Source: Sphaeroforma sirkka (taxonomy: Eukaryota; Opisthokonta; Ichthyosporea; Ichthyophonida). From it: 30,002 nucleotides of DNA. This document shows, piece after piece, positions 1 to 15,384 of the stretch. Made by a program: the position numbers and the translations under genes. The stretch covers positions 1 to 30,002 of the forward strand of contig LUCW03002085.1 in NCBI GenBank assembly GCA_001586965.3, given 5' to 3'. The notes beneath the pieces are model-generated. The model saw only the letters and a list, made by a program, of their open reading frames with translations, had not been told where the DNA came from and made no database searches. The stretch's first letter is position 1. Each line of letters begins with the position of its first letter.

Positions 1-3000
1 ATATTTGCAGTGCGTGACCGATCTGAAGTCTATATATCGTTGGCCAACGGCTGAAGAAACCTTCTATCTGGGCTCTTCTGGTTCGTACCTATACAGTTGA
101 AATATTTGCAGTGCGTGACCGATCTAGTCTATATATCGTTGGCCAACGGCTAAGAAACCTTCTATCTGGGCTCTTCTGGTTCGTACCTATACGGATTGAA
201 ATATTTGCAGTGCGTGACCGATCTGAAGTCTATATATCGTTGGCCAACGGCTAAGAAACCTTCTATCTGGGCTCTTCTGGTTCGTACCTATACAGTTGAA
301 ATATTTGCAGTGCGTGACCGATCTAGTCTATATATCGTTGGCCAACGGCTAAGAAACCTTCTATCTGGGCTCTTCTGGTTCGTACCTATACAGTTGAAAT
401 ATTTGCAGTGCGTGACCGATCTGAGTCTATATATCGTTGGCCAACGGCTAAGAAACCTTCTATCTGGGCTCTTCTGGTTCGTACCTATACGGATTGAAAT
501 ATTTGCAGTGCGTGACCGATCTAGTCTATATATCGTTGGCCAACGGCTAGAAACCTTCTATCTGGGCTCTTCTGGTTTCGTACCTATACAGTTGAAATAT
601 TTGCAGTGCGTGACCGATCTGAGTCTATATATCGTTGGCCAACGGCTGAAACCTTCTATCTGGGCTCTTCTGGTTCGTACCTATACGGATTGAAATATTT
701 GCAGTGCGTGACCGATCTAGTCTATATATCGTTGGCCAACGGCTAAGAAACCTTCTATCTGGGCTCTTCTGGTTCGTACCTATACGGATTGAAATATTTG
801 CAGTGCGTGACCGATCTGAGTCTATATATCGTTGGCCAACGGCTGAAAGAAACCTTCTATCTGGGCTCTTCTGGTTCGTACTACGGATTGAAATATTTGC
901 AGTGCGTGACCGATCTAGTCTATATATCGTTGGCCAACGGCTGAAACCTTCTATCTGGGCTCTTCTGGTTCGTACCTATACGGAGTTGAAATATTTGCAG
1001 TGCGTGACCGATCTAGTCTATATATCGTTGGCCAACGGCTGAAACCTTCTATCTGGGCTCTTCTGGTTCGTACCTATACGGTTGAAATATTTGCAGTGCG
1101 TGACCGATCTAGTCTATATATCGTTGGCCAACGGCTAAAGAAACCTTCTATCTGGGCTCTTCTGGTTCGTACCTATACGGATTGAAATATTTGCAGTGCG
1201 TGACCGATCTAGTCTATATATCGTTGGCCAACGGCTAAGAAACCTTCTATCTGGGCTCTTCTGGTTCGTACCTATACGGTTGAAATATTTGCAGTGCGTG
1301 ACCGATCTAGTCTATATATCGTTGGCCAACGGCTAAGAAACCTTCTATCTGGGCTCTTCTGGTTCGTACCTATACGGATTGAAATATTTGCAGTGCGTGA
1401 CCGATCTAGTCTATATATCGTTGGCCAACGGCTAAGAAACCTTCTATCTGGGCTCTTCTGGTTCGTACCTATACGGATTGAAATATTTGCAGTGCGTGAC
1501 CGATCTAGTCTATATATCGTTGGCCAACGGCTAAGAAACCTTCTATCTGGGCTCTTCTGGTTCGTACCTATACGGATTGAAATATTTGCAGTGCGTGACC
1601 GATCTAGTCTATATATCGTTGGCCAACGGCTGAAACCTTCTATCTGGGCTCTTCTGGTTCGTACCTATACGGTTGAAATATTTGCAGTGCGTGACCGATC
1701 TAGTCTATATATCGTTGGCCAACGGCTAAAGAAACCTTCTATCTGGGCTCTTCTGGTTCGTACCTATACGGTTGAAATATTTGCAGTGCGTGACCGATCT
1801 AGTCTATATATCGTTGGCCAATCTAGTCTATATATCGTTGGCCAACGGCAAAACCTTCTATCTGGGCTCTTCTGGTTCGTACCTATACAGTTGAAATATT
1901 TGCAGTGCGTGACCGATCTAGTCTATATATCGTTGGCCAACGGCTAAGAAACCTTCTATCTGGGCTCTTCTGGTTCGTACCTATACAGTTGAAATATTTG
2001 CAGTGCGTGACCGATCTAGTCTATATATCGTTGGCCAACGGCTAAGAAACCTTCTATCTGGGCTCTTCTGGTTCGTACCTATACAGTTGAAATATTTGCA
2101 GTGCGTGACCGATCTAGTCTATATATCGTTGGCCAACGGCTAAAGAAACCCTTCTATCTGGGCTCTTCTGGTTCGTACCTATACGGATTGAAATATTTGC
2201 AGTGCGTGACCGATCTAGTCTATATATCGTTGGCCAACGGCTAAGAAACCTTCTATCTGGGCTCTTCTGGTTCGTACCTATACGGAGTTGAAATATTTGC
2301 AGTGCGTGACCGATCTAGTCTATATATCGTTGGCCAACGGCTAAGAAACCTTCTCTATCTGGGCTCTTCTGGTTCGTACCTATACGGATTGAAATATTTG
2401 CAGTGCGTGACCGATCTAGTCTATATATCGTTGGCCAACGGCTAAGAAACCTTCTATCTGGGCTCTTCTGGTTCGTACCTATACGGATTGAAATATTTGC
2501 AGTGCGTGACCGATCTAGTCTATATATCGTTGGCCAACGGCTAAGAAACCTTCTATCTGGGCTCTTCTGGTTCGTACCTATACGGATTGAAATATTTGCA
2601 GTGCGTGAAATATCGTTGGCCAACGGCTAAAGAAACCTTCTATCTGGGCTCTTCTGGTTGTACCTATACGGATTGAAATATTTGCAGTGCGTGACCGATC
2701 TAGTCTATATATCGTTGGCCAACGGCTGAAAGAAACCTTCTATCTGGGCTCTTCTGGTTCGTACCTATACGGTTGAAATATTTGCAGTGCGTGACCGATC
2801 TAGTCTATATATCGTTGGCCAACGGCTAAGAAACCTTCTATCTGGGCTCTTCTGGTTCGTTACCTATACGGATTGAAATATTTGCAGTGCGTGACCGATC
2901 TAGTCTATATATCGTTGGCCAACGGCTAAAGAAACCTTCTATCTGGGCTCTTCTGGTTCGTACCTATACGGATTGAAATATTTGCAGTGCGTGACCGATC

Positions 3001-4960
3001 TAGTCTATATATCGTTGGCCAACGGCTAAGAAACCTTCTATCTGGGCTCTTCTGGTTCGTACCTATACAGTTGAAATATTTGCAGTGCGTGACCGATCTA
3101 GTCTATATATCGTTGGCCAACGGCTAAGAAACCTTCTATCTGGGCTCTTCTGGTTCGTACCTATACGGATTGAAATATTTGCAGTGCGTGACCGATCTAG
3201 TCTATATATCGTTGGCCAACGGCTAAAGAAACCTTCTATCTGGGCTCTTCTGGTTCGTACCTATACGGATTGAAATATTTGCAGTGCGTGACCGATCTAG
3301 TCTATATATCGTTGGCCAACGGCTAAGAAACCTTCTATCTGGGCTCTTCTGGTTCGTACCTATACGGATTTGAAATATTTGCAGTGCGTGACCGATCTAG
3401 TCTATATATCGTTGGCCAACGGCTAAAGAAACCTTCTATCTGGGCTCTTCTGGTTCGTACCTATACAGTTGAAATATTTGCAGTGCGTGACCGATCTAGT
3501 CTATATATCGTTGGCCAACGGCTGAAACCTTCTATCTGGGCTCTTCTGGTTCGTACCTATACGGATTGAAATATTTGCAGTGCGTGACCGATCTCTATAT
3601 ATCGTTGGCCAACGGCTGAAACCTTCTATCTGGGCTCTTCTGGTTCGTACCTATACGGATTGAAATATTTGCAGTGCGTGACCGATCTAGTCTATATATC
3701 GTTGGCCAACGGCTAAGAAACCTTCTATCTGGGCTCTTCTGGTTCGTACCTATACGGATTGAAATATTTGCAGTGCGTGACCGATCTAGTCTATATATCG
3801 TTGGCCAACGGCTAAAAGAAACCTTCTATCTGGGCTCTTCTGGTTCGTACCTATACGGATTGAAATATTTGCAGTGCGTGACCGATCTAGTCTATATATC
3901 GTTGGCCAACGGCTAAGAAACCTTCTATCTGGGCTCTTCTGGTTTCGTACCTATACGGATTGAAATATTTGCAGTGCGTGACCGATCTAGTCTATATATC
4001 GTTGGCCAACGGCTAAGAAACCTTCTATCTGGGCTCTTCTGGTTCGTACCTATACGGATTGAAATATTTGCAGTGCGTGACCGATCTAGTCTATATATCG
4101 TTGGCCAACGGCTAAAGAAACCTTCTATCTGGGCTCTTCTGGTTCGTACCTATACGGATTGAAATATTTGCAGTGCGTGACCGATCTAGTCTATATATCG
4201 TTGGCCAACGGCTAAGAAACCTTCTATCTGGGCTCTTCTGGTTCGTACCTATACGGATTGAAATATTTGCAGTGCGTGACCGATCTAGTCTATATATCGT
4301 TGGCCAACGGCTAAAGAAACCTTCTATCTGGGCTCTTCTGGTTCGTACCTATACGGATTGAAATATTTGCAGTGCGTGACCGATCTAGTCTATATATCGT
4401 TGGCCAACGGCTAAGAAACCTTCTATCTGGGCTCTTCTGGTTCGTACCTACCTATACGGTTGAAATATTTGCAGTGCGTGACCGATCTAGTCTATATATC
4501 GTTGGCCAACGGCTAAGAAACCTTCTATCTGGGCTCTTCTGGTTCGTACCTATACGGATTGAAATATTTGCAGTGCGTGACCGATCTAGTCTATATATCG
4601 TTGGCCAACGGCTAAGAAACCTTCTATCTGGGCTCTTCTGGTTCGTACCTATACGGATTGAAATATTTGCAGTGACCGATCTGTCTATATATCGTTGGCC
4701 AACGGCTGAAACCTTCTATCTGGGCTCTTCTGGTTCGTATCTACGGATCTGAAATATATCGTGCGTGGCTAGTCTATATATCGTTGGCCAACGGCTAAGA
4801 AACCTTCTATCTGGGCTCTTCTGGTTCGTACCTATACGGATTGAAATATTTGCAGTGCGTGACCGATCTAGTCTATATATCGTTGGCCAACGGCTAAGAA
4901 ACCTTCTATCTGGGGCTCTTCTCTTCTGGTTCGTACCTATACGGTTGAAATATTTGCAGT
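1..4960 (+). repeat. Variant-rich sub-block of the left satellite
   Basis: Monomers here mix several junction types: CTAAGAAACC, CTGAAACC, CTAAAGAAACC and CTAGAAACC, combined with CGGATTG, CGGTTG, CGGAGTTG and CAGTTG. The CAGTTG form is concentrated in the first 3.5 kb and becomes rare later. Some combinations cancel in length (+1 then -1, or -2 then -1), so the reading frame survives in 96 or 99 bp units; others do not. The mixture suggests an older or less homogenised subfamily than the CTAAGAAACC/CGGATTG form that dominates after about 7 kb. The right limit is approximate because the change is gradual. Confidence 0.6.
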
Positions 4961-6724
4961 GCGTGACCGATCTAGTCTATATATCGTTGGCCAACGGCTA
5001 AGAAGAAACCTTCTATCTGGGGGCTCTTCTGGTTCGTACCTATACGGATTGAAATATTTGCAGTGCGTGACCGATCTAGTCTATATATCGTTGGCCAACG
5101 GCTAAGAAACCTTCTATCTGGGCTCTTCTGGTTTCGTACCTATACGGATTGAAATATTTGCAGTGCGTGACCGATCTAGTCTATATATCGTTGGCCAACG
5201 GCTAAAGAAACCTTCTATCTGGGCTCTTCTGGTTCGTACCTATACGGATTGAAATATTTGCAGTGCGTGACCGATCTAGTCTATATATCGTTGGCCAACG
5301 GCTAAGAAAGAAACCTTCTATCTGGGCTCTTCTGGTTCGTACCTATACGGATTGAAATATTTGCAGTGCGTGACCGATCTAGTCTATATATCGTTGGCCA
5401 ACGGCTAAGAAACCTTCTATCTGGGCTCTTTCTGGTTTCTGGTTCGTACCTATACGGATTGAAATATTTGCAGTGCGTGACCGATCTAGTCTATATATCG
5501 TTGGCCAACGGCTAAGAAACCTTCTATCTGGGCTCTTCTGGTTTCGTACCTATACGGATTGAAATATTTGCAGTGCGTGACCGATCTAGTCTCTATATCG
5601 TTGGCCAACGGCTAAGAAACCTTCTATCTGGGCTCTTCTGGTTCGTACCTATACGGATTGAAATATTTGCAGTGCGTGATTTGCAGTGCGTGACCGATCT
5701 AGTCTATATATCGTTGGCCAACGGCTAAGAAACCTTCTATCTGGGCTCTTCTGGTTCGTACCTATACAGTTGAAATATTTGCAGTGCGTGACCGATCTAG
5801 TCTATATATCGTTGGCCAACGGCTAAGAAACCTTCTATCTGGGCTCTTCTGGTTCGTACCTATACGGTTGAAATATTTGCAGTGCGTGACCGATCTAGTC
5901 TATATATCGTTGGCCAACGGCTAGAAACCTTCTATCTGGGCTCTTCTGGTTCGTACCTATACGGATTGAAATATTTGCAGTGCGTGACCGATCTAGTCTA
6001 TATATCGTTGGCCAACGGCTAAGAAACCTTCTATCTGGGCTCTTCTGGTTCGTACCTATACAGTTGAAATATTTGCAGTGCGTGACCGATCTAGTCTATA
6101 TATCGTTGGCCAACGGCTAAGAAACCTTCTATCTGGGCTCTTCTGGTTCGTACCTATACGGATTGAAATATTTGCAGTGCGTGACCGATCTAGTCTATAT
6201 ATCGTTGGCCAACGGAAAGAAACCTTCTATCTGGGCTCTTCTGGTTCATACCTATACGGATTGAAATATTTGCAGTGCGTGACCGATCTAGTCTATATAT
6301 CGTTGGCCAACGGCTAAAAAGAAACCTTCTATCTGGGCTCTTCTGGTTCGTACCTATACAGTTGAAATATTTGCAGTGCGTGACCGATCTAGTCTATATA
6401 TCGTTGGCCAACGGCTAAAGAAACCTTCTCTATCTATCTGGGCTCTTCTGGTTCGTACCTATACGGATTGAAATATTTGCAGTGCGTGACCGATCTAGTC
6501 TATATATCGTTGGCCAACGGCTAAGAAACCTTCTATCTGGGCTCTTCTGGTTCGTACCTATACGGATTGAAATATTGAAATATTTGCAGTGCGTGACCGA
6601 TCTAGTCTATATATCGTTGGCCAACGGCTAAGAAACCTTCTATCTGGGCTCTTCTGGTTCGTACCTATACGGATTGAAATATTTGCAGTGCGTGACCGAT
6701 CTAGTCTATATATCGTTGGCCAAC

Positions 6725-6842
6725 GGCGGCTAAAAAACCTTCTATCTGGGCTCTTCTATATATCGTTGAAATATTTGCAGTGCGTGATCTAGGCTAGAAA
6801 CGGCTTCTATCTGGGCTCTTCTGGTTCGTACCTATACGGATT
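6725..6842 (+). repeat. Rearranged satellite monomers
   Basis: Order within the unit is scrambled. GGCTCTTCT runs straight into TATATATCGTTG, then GAAATATTTGCAGTGCGTGA, then a shortened TCTAGGCTAGAAACGGCTTC. Regular monomers flank it on both sides. It reads as an internal deletion plus a junction at short shared words, by slippage or unequal exchange, or as a consensus error in a hard-to-assemble array. Confidence 0.75.
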
Positions 6843-9800
6843 GAAATATTTGCAGTGCGTGACCGATCAAGTCTATATATCGTTGGCCAACGGCTAAGAA
6901 ACCTTCTATCTGGGCTCTTCTGGTTCGTACCTATACGGATTGAAATATTTGCAGTGCGTGACCGATCTAGTCTATATATCGTTGGCCAACGGCTAAGAAA
7001 CCTTCTATCTGGGCTCTTCTGGTTCGTACCTATACGGTTGAAATATTTGCAGTGCGTGACCGATCTAGTCTATATATCGTTGGCCAACGGCTAAGAAACC
7101 TTCTATCTGGGCTCTTCTGGTTCATACCTATACGGATTGAAATATTTGCAGTGCGTGACCGATCTAGTCTATATATCGTTGGCCAACGGCTAAGAAACCT
7201 TCTATCTGGGCTCTTCTGGTTCGTACCTATACGGATTGAAATATTTGCAGTGCGTGACCGATCTAGTCTATATATCGTTGGCCAACGGCTAAAGAAACCT
7301 TCTATCTGGGCTCTTCTGGTTCGTACCTATACGGATTGAAATATTTGCAGTGCGTGACCGATCTAGTCTATATATCGTTGGCCAACGGCTAAGAAACCTT
7401 CTATCTGGGCTCTTCTGGTTCGTACCTATACGGAGTTGAAATATTTGTGCGTGTGCGTGACCGATATAGTCTATATATCGTTGGCCAACGGCTAAGAAAC
7501 CTTCTATCTGGGCTCTTCTGGTTCATACCTATACGGATTGAAATATTTGCAGTGCGTGACCGATCTAGTCTATATATCGTTGGCCAACGGCTAAGAAACC
7601 TTCTATCTGGGCTCTTCTGGTTCGTACCTATACGGTTGAAATATTTGCAGTGCGTGACCGATCTAGTCTATATATCGTTGGCCAACGGCTAAGAAACCTT
7701 CTATCTGGGCTCTTCTGGTTCGTACCTATACGGATTGAAATATTTGCAGTGCGTGACCGATCTAGTCTATATATCGTTGGCCAACGGCTAAGAAACCTTC
7801 TATCTGGGCTCTTCTGGTTCGTACCTATACGGATTGAAATATTTGCAGTGCGTGACCGATCTAGTCTATATATCGTTGGCCAACGGCTAAGAAGAAACCT
7901 TCTATCTGGGCTCTTCTGGTTTCATACCTATACGGATTGAAATATTTGCAGTGCGTGACCGATCTAGTCTATATATCGTTGGCCAACGGCTAAGAAAACC
8001 TCTATCTCTATCTGGGCTCTTCTGGTTCATATACCTATACGGATTGAAATATTTGCAGTGCGTGACCGATCTAGTCTATATATCGTTGGCCAACGGCTAA
8101 GAAACCTTCTATCTGGGCTCTTCTGGTTATACCTATACGGATTTGAAATATTTGCAGTGCGTGACCGATCTAGTATATATATCGTTGGCCAACGGCTAAG
8201 AAACCTTCTATCTGGGCTCTTCTGGTTCGTACCTATACGGATTGAAATATTTGCAGTGCGTGACCGATCTAGTCTATATATCGTTGGCCAACTAAGAAAG
8301 AAACCTTCTATCTGGGCTCTTCTGGTTCGTACCTATACGGATTGAAATATTTGCAGTGCGTGACCGATCTAGTCTATATATCGTTGGCCAACGGCTAAGA
8401 AACCTTCTATCTGGGCTCTTCTGGTTCTACCTATACGGATTGAAATATTTGAAATATTTGCAGTGCGTGACCGATCTAGTCTATATATCGTTGGCCAACG
8501 GCTAAGAAACCTTCTATCTGGGCTCTTCTGGTTCGTACCTATACAGTTGAAATATTTTTGCAGTGCGTGACCGATCTAGTCTATATATCGTTGGCCAACG
8601 GCTGAAACCTTCTCTCTGGGCTCTTCTGGTTCGTACCTATACGGATTGAAATATTTGCAGTGCGTGACCGATCTAGTCTATATATCGTTGGCCAACGGCT
8701 AAGAAACCTTCTATCTGGGCTCTTCTGGTTCGTACCTATACGGATTGAAATATTTGCAGTGCGTGACCGATCTAGTCTATATATCGTTGGCCAACGGCTA
8801 AGAAACCTTCTATCTGGGCTCTTCTGGTTCGTACCTATACGGTTGAAATATTTGCAGTGCGTGACCGATCTAGTCTATATATCGTTGGCCAACGGCTGAA
8901 ACCTTCTATCTGGGCTCTTCTGGTTCGTACCTATACAGTTGAAATATTTGCAGTGCGTGACCGATCTAGATCTAGTCTATATATCGTTGGCCAACGGCTA
9001 AAGAAACCTTCTATCTGGGCTCTTCTGGTTCGTACCTATACGGATTGAAATATTTGCAGTGCGTGACCGATCTAGTCTATATATCGTTGGCCAACGGCTA
9101 AGAAAGAAACCTTCTATCTGGGCTCTTCTGGTTCTGGTTGTACCTATACGGATTGAAATATTTGCAGTGCGTGACCGATCAAGTCTATATATCGTTGGCC
9201 AACGGCTAAGAAACCTTCTATCTGGGCTCTTCTGGTTCGTACCTATACGGATTGAAATATTTGCAGTGCGTGACCGATCTAGTCTCTATATATCGTTGGC
9301 CAACGGCTGAAACCTTCTATCTGGGCTCTTCTGGTTCGTACCTATACGGATTGAAATATTTGCAGTGCGTGACCGATCAAGTCTATATCGTTGGCCAACG
9401 GCTAAGAAACCTTCTATCTGGGCTCTTCTGGTTCGTACCTGAAATATTTGCATTGAAATATTTGCAGTGCGTGACCGATCTAGTCTATATATCGTTGGCC
9501 AACGGCTAAAAGAAACCTTCTATCTGGGCTCTTCTGGTTCGTACCTATACGGATTGATTTGAAATATTTGCAGTGCGTGACCGATCTAGTCTATATATCG
9601 TTGGCCAACGGCTAGAAACCTTCCTTCTATCTGGGCTCTTCTGGTTCGTACCTATACGGATTGAAATATTTGCAGTGCGTGACCGATCTAGTCTATATAT
9701 CGTTGGCCAACGGCTAAAGAAACCTTCTATCTGGGCTCTTCTGGTTCGTACCTATACGGATTGAAATATTTGCAGTGCGTGACCGATCAGAAGTCTATAT

Positions 9801-11499
9801 ATCGTTGGCCAACGGCTAAAAAGAAACCTTCTATCTGGGCTCTTCTGGTTCGTACCTATACGGATTGAAATATTTGCAGTGCGTGACCGATCTAGTCTAT
9901 ATATCGTTGGCCAACGGCTAAGAAACCTTCTATCTGGGCTCTTCTGGTTCGTACCTATACGGATTGAAATATTTGCAGTGCGTGACCGATCTAGTCTATA
10001 TATCGTTGGCCAACGGCTAAGAAACCTTCTATCTGGGCTCTTCTGGTACCGTACCTATACGGATTGAAATATTTGCAGTGCGTGACCGATCTAGTCTATA
10101 TATCGTTGGCCAACGCTAAGAAACCTTCTATCTTCTATCTGGGCTCTTCTGGTTCGTACCTATACGGATTGAAATATTTGCAGTGCGTGACCGGTCTAGT
10201 CTATATATCGTTGGCCAACGGCTAAGAAACCTTCTATCTGGCTCTTCTTCTGGTTATACCTATACGGATTGAAATATTTGCAGTGCGTGACCGATCTAGT
10301 CTATATATCGTTGGCCAACGGCTGAAAGAAACCTTCTATCTGGGGCTCTTCTGGTTCGTACCTATACGGATTGAAATATTTGCAGTGCGTGACCGATCTA
10401 GTCTATATATCGTTGGCCAACGGCTAAGAAACCTTCTATCTGGGCTCTTCTGGTTGGTTCGTACCTATACGATTGATTGAAATATTTGCAGTGCGTGACC
10501 GATCTAGTCTATATATCGTTGGCCAACGGCTAAGAAACCTTCTATCTGGGCTCTTCTTCTGGTTCGTACCTATACGGATTGAAATATTTGCAGTGCGTGA
10601 CCGATCTAGTCTATATATCGTTGGCCAACGGCTAAGAAACCTTCTATCTGGGTTCTCTTCTGGTTGAAATACCTATATGCGTGTTGAAATATTTGCAGTG
10701 CGTGACCGGATCTAGTCTATATATCGTTGGCCAACGGCTAAGAAACCTTCTATCTGGGCTCTTCTGGTTCGTACCTATACGGATTGAAATATTTGCAGTG
10801 CGTGACCGATCTAGTCTATATATCGTTGGCCAACGGCTAAGAAAGAAACCTTCTATCTGGGCTCTTCTGGTTCGTACCTATACGGATTGAAATATTTGCA
10901 GTGCGTGACCGATCTAGTCTATATATCGTTGGTTGGCCAACGGCTAAGAAACCTTCTATCTGGGCTCTTCTGGGTTCTTCTGGTTCATACCTATACGGCA
11001 GTTGAAATATTTGCAGTGCGTGACCGATCTAGTCTATATATCGTTGGCCAACGGCTAAGAAACCTTCTATCTGGGCTCTTCTGGTTCGTACCTATACGGA
11101 TTGAAATATTTGCAGTGCGTGACCGATCTAGTCTATATATCGTTGGCCAACGGCTAAGAAAAACCTTCTATCTGGGCTCTTCTGGTTCTATACCTATACG
11201 GATTGAAATATTTGCAGTGCGTGACCGATCTAGTCTATATATCGTTGGCCAACGGCTGAAAGAAACCTTCTATCTGGCTCTTCTGGTTAAATACCTATAC
11301 GGATTGAAATATTTGCAGTGCGTGACCGATCTAGTCTATATATCGTTGGCCAACGGCTAAAGAAACCTTCTATCTGGGCTCTTCTGGTTTCGTACCTATA
11401 CGGATTGAAATATTTGCAGTGCGTGACCGATCAAGTCTATATATCGTTGGCCAACGGCTAAGAAACCTTCTATCTGGGCTCTTCTGGTTCGTACCTATA

Positions 11500-11680
11500 C
11501 GGATTTGAAATTTTTGCAGTGTGTGATCTATATATCGTTGGCCGGCGGCTAAAACCTTCTATCTGGGCTCTTCTTTGGCCAACGTACCTATGAAATATTT
11601 GCAGTGCGTCTGGCTAGTCTATATCGTTGGCCAACGGCTAGAAACCTTATCTGGGGCTTCTGGGGTACCTATACGGATTG
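11500..11680 (+). repeat. Disordered satellite monomers
   Basis: Two successive monomers carry many changes at once: GAAATTTTTGCAGTGTGTGA, a missing CCGATCTAG segment, GGCCGGCGGC for GGCCAACGGC, a misplaced TTGGCCAACG before GTACC or its remnant, and a shortened CTTATCTGGGGCTTCTGGGG. Flanking monomers are normal. This is the most disturbed spot in the interior of the left block. Confidence 0.75.
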
Positions 11681-12589
11681 AAATATTTGCAGTGCGTGAC
11701 CGATCTAGTCTATATATCGTTGGCCAACGGCTAAGAAACCTTCTATCTGGGCTCTTCTGGTTATACCTATACGGATTGAAATATTTGCAGTGCGTGACCG
11801 ATCTAGTCTATATATCGTTGGCCAACGGCTAAGAAACCTTCTATCTGGGCTCTTCTGGTTCGTACCTATACGGATTGAAATATTTGCAGTGCGTGACCGA
11901 TCTAGTCTATATATCGTTGGCCAACGGCTGAAACCTTCTATCTGGGCTCTTCTGGTTCGTACCTATACGGATTGAAATATTTGCAGTGCGTGCGTGACCG
12001 ATCTAGTCTATATATCGTTGGCCAACGGCTAAGAAACGGCTCTGGGAAACCTTCTATCTGGGCTCTTCTGGTTCGTACCTATACGGTTGAAATATTTGCA
12101 GTGCGTGCGTGACCGATCTATATCTATATATCGTTGGCCAACGGCTAAGAAACCTTCTATCTGGGCTCTTCTGGTTCGTACCTATATACGGAGTTGAAAT
12201 ATTTGCAGTGCGTGACCGATCTAGTCTATATATCGTTGGCCAACGGCTAAGAAACCTTCTATCTGGGCTCTTCTGGTTCGTACCTATACGGATTGAAATA
12301 TTTGCAGTGCGTGACCGATCTAGTCTATATATCGTTGGCCAACGGCTAAGAAACCTTCTATCTGGGCTCTTCTGGTTCGTACCTATACGGATTGAAATAT
12401 TTGCAGTGCGTGACCGATCTAGTCTATATATCGTTGGCCAACGGCTAAGAAACCTTCTATCTGGGCTCTTCTGGTTCGTACCTATACGGATTGAAATATT
12501 TGCAGTGCGTGACCGATCAAGTCTATATATCGTTGGCCAACGGCTAAGAAACCTTCTATCTGGGCTCTTCTGGTTCATATACCTATACG

Positions 12590-12660
12590 GATTTGAAATT
12601 TGCAGTGCGTTTGCAGTGCGTGACGGCTAAGAAACCTTCTATAGTCTATATATCGTTGGC
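12590..12660 (+). repeat. Shuffled satellite monomer
   Basis: GCAGTGCGT is duplicated in part, and the GGCTAAGAAACCTTCTAT word (unit positions about 50-67) sits between GTGAC and AGTCTATAT, ahead of its normal place. After CGTTGGCCAACGGC the normal order resumes. This is a local template-switch-like duplication. Confidence 0.7.
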
Positions 12661-15384
12661 CAACGGCTAAGAAACCTTCTATCTGGGCTCTTCTGGTTTC
12701 GTACCTATACAGTTGAAATATTTGCAGTGCGTGACCGGGCTAGTCTATATATCGTTGGCCAACGGCTAAGAAACCTTCTATCTGGGCTCTTCTGGTTCGT
12801 ACCTATACGGATTGAAATATTTGCAGTGCGTGACCGATATATCGTATATATCTATATATCGTTGGCCGGCTAAGAAACCTTCTATCTGGGCTCTTCTGGT
12901 TCGTACCTATACGGATTGAAATATTTGCAGTGCGTGACCGATCTAGTCTATATATCGTTGGCCAACGGCTAAGAGAAACCTTCTATCTGGGCTCTTCTGG
13001 TTCGTACCTATACGGATTGAAATATTTGCAGTGCGTGACCGATCTAGTCTATATATCGTTGGCCAACGGCTAAGAAACCTTCTATCTGGGCTCTTCTGGT
13101 TCGTACCTATACGGATTGAAATATTTGCAGTGCGTGACCGATCTAGTCTATATATCGTTGGCCAACGGCTAAGAAACCTTCTATCTGGGCTCTTCTGGTT
13201 CGTACCTATACGGATTGAAATATTTGCAGTGCGTGACCGATCTAGTCTATATATCGTTGGCCAACGGCTAAGAAACCTTCTATCTGGGCTCTTCTGGTTC
13301 GTACCTATACGGATTGAAATATTTGCAGTGCGTGACCGATCTAGTCTATATATCGTTGGCCAACGGCTAAGAAACCTTCTATCTGGGGGCTCTTCTTGGT
13401 TCGTACCTATACGGATTGAAATATTTGCAGTGCGTGACCGATCTAGTCTATATATCGTTGGCCAACGGCTAAGAAACCTTCTATCTGGGCTCTTCTGGTT
13501 CGTACCTATACGGATTGAAATATTTGCAGTGCGTGACCGATACGGATTGAAATATTTGCAGTGCGTGACCGGGCATATATATCGTTATATCGTTGGCCAA
13601 CGGAAAAGAAACCTTCTATCTGGGCTCTTCTGGTTCGTACCTATACGGTTGAAATATTTGCAGTGCGTGACCGATCTAGTCTATATATCGTTGGCCAACG
13701 GCTAAGAAACCTTCTATCTGGGCTCTTCTGGTTCGTACCTATACGGATTGAAATATTTGCAGTGCGTGACTCTCAAGTCTATATATATCGTTGGCCAACG
13801 GAGACCTTCTATCTGGGCTTCTATCTGGGCTCTTCTGGTTCGTACCTATACGGTTGAAATATTTGCAGTGCGTGACCGATCTATATCTATATATCGTTGG
13901 CCAACGGCTAAGAAACCTTCTATCTGGGCTCTTCTGGTTCGTACCTATACGGATTGAAATATTTGCAGTGCGTGACCGATCTAGTCTATATATCGTTGGC
14001 CAACGGCTAAGAAACCTTCTATCTGGGCTCTTCTGGTTCGTACCTATACGGATTGAAATATTTGCAGTGCGTGACCGATCTAGTCTATATATCGTTGGCC
14101 AACGGCTAAGAAACCTTCTATCTATCTGGGCTCTTCTGGTTTCGTACCTATACGGATTGAAATATTTGCAGTGCGTGACCGATCTAGTCTATATATCGTT
14201 GGCCAACGGCTAAGAAACCTTCTATCTGGGCTCTTCTGGTTCGTACCTATACGGATTGAAATATTTGCAGTGCGTGACCGGGCTAAGAAAGTCTATATAT
14301 CGTTGGCCAACGGCTAAGAAACCTTCTATCTGGGCTCTTCTGGTTCGTACCTATACGGATTGAAATATTTGCAGTGCGTGACCGATCTAGTCTATATATC
14401 GTTGGCCAACGGCTAAGAAACCTTCTATCTGGGCTCTTCTGGTTCGTACCTATACGGATTGAAATATTTTGAAATATTTGCAGTGCGTGACCGATCTAGT
14501 CTATATATCGTTGGCCAACGGCTAAGAAACCTTCTATCTGGGCTCTTCTGGTTCGTATACGGATTGAAATATTTGCAGTATACGCGGATTGAAATATTTG
14601 CAGTGCGTGACCGATCTAGTCTATATATCGTTGGCCAACGGCTAAGAAACCTTCTATCTGGGCTCTTCTGGTTTTCGTACCTATACGGATTGAAATATTT
14701 GCATTTGTGCGTGACGTGACCGATCTAGTCTATATATCGTTGGCCAACGGCTAAGAAACCTTCTATCTGGGCTCTTCTGGTTCGTACCTATACGGATTGA
14801 AATATTTGCAGTGCGTGACCGATCTAGTCTATATATCGTTGGCCAACGGCTAAGAAACCTTCTATCTGGGCTCTTCTGGTTCGTACCTACCTATACGGAT
14901 TGAAATATTTGCAGTGCGTGACCGATCTAGTCTATATATCGTTGGGGCTAAGAAAGAAACCTTCTATCTGGGCTCTCTTCTGGTTTCTGGTTCGTACCTA
15001 TACGGATTGAAATATTTGCAGTGCGTGACCGATCTAGTCTATATATCGTTGGCCAACGGCTAAGAAACCTTCTATCTGGGCTCTTCTGGTTCGTACCTAT
15101 ACAGATTGAAATATTTGCAGTGCGTGACCGATCAAGTCTATATATCGTTGGCCAACGGCTAAGAAACCTTCTATCTGGGCTCTTCTGGTTCGTACCTATA
15201 CGGATTGAAATATTTGCAGTGCGTGACCGATCTAGTCTATATATCGTTGGCCAACGGCTAAGAAACCTTCTATCTGGGCTCTTCTGGTTCGTACCTATAC
15301 GGATTGAAATATTTGCAGTGCGTGACCGATCTAGTCTATATATCGTTGGCCAACGGCTAAGAAACCTTCTATCTGGGCTCTTCT

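Noticed and set aside
196..1947. Runs of ORFs of 60-220 codons through the left block
   Set aside because: All are satellite translations ended by small indels, with GTG or TTG starts.
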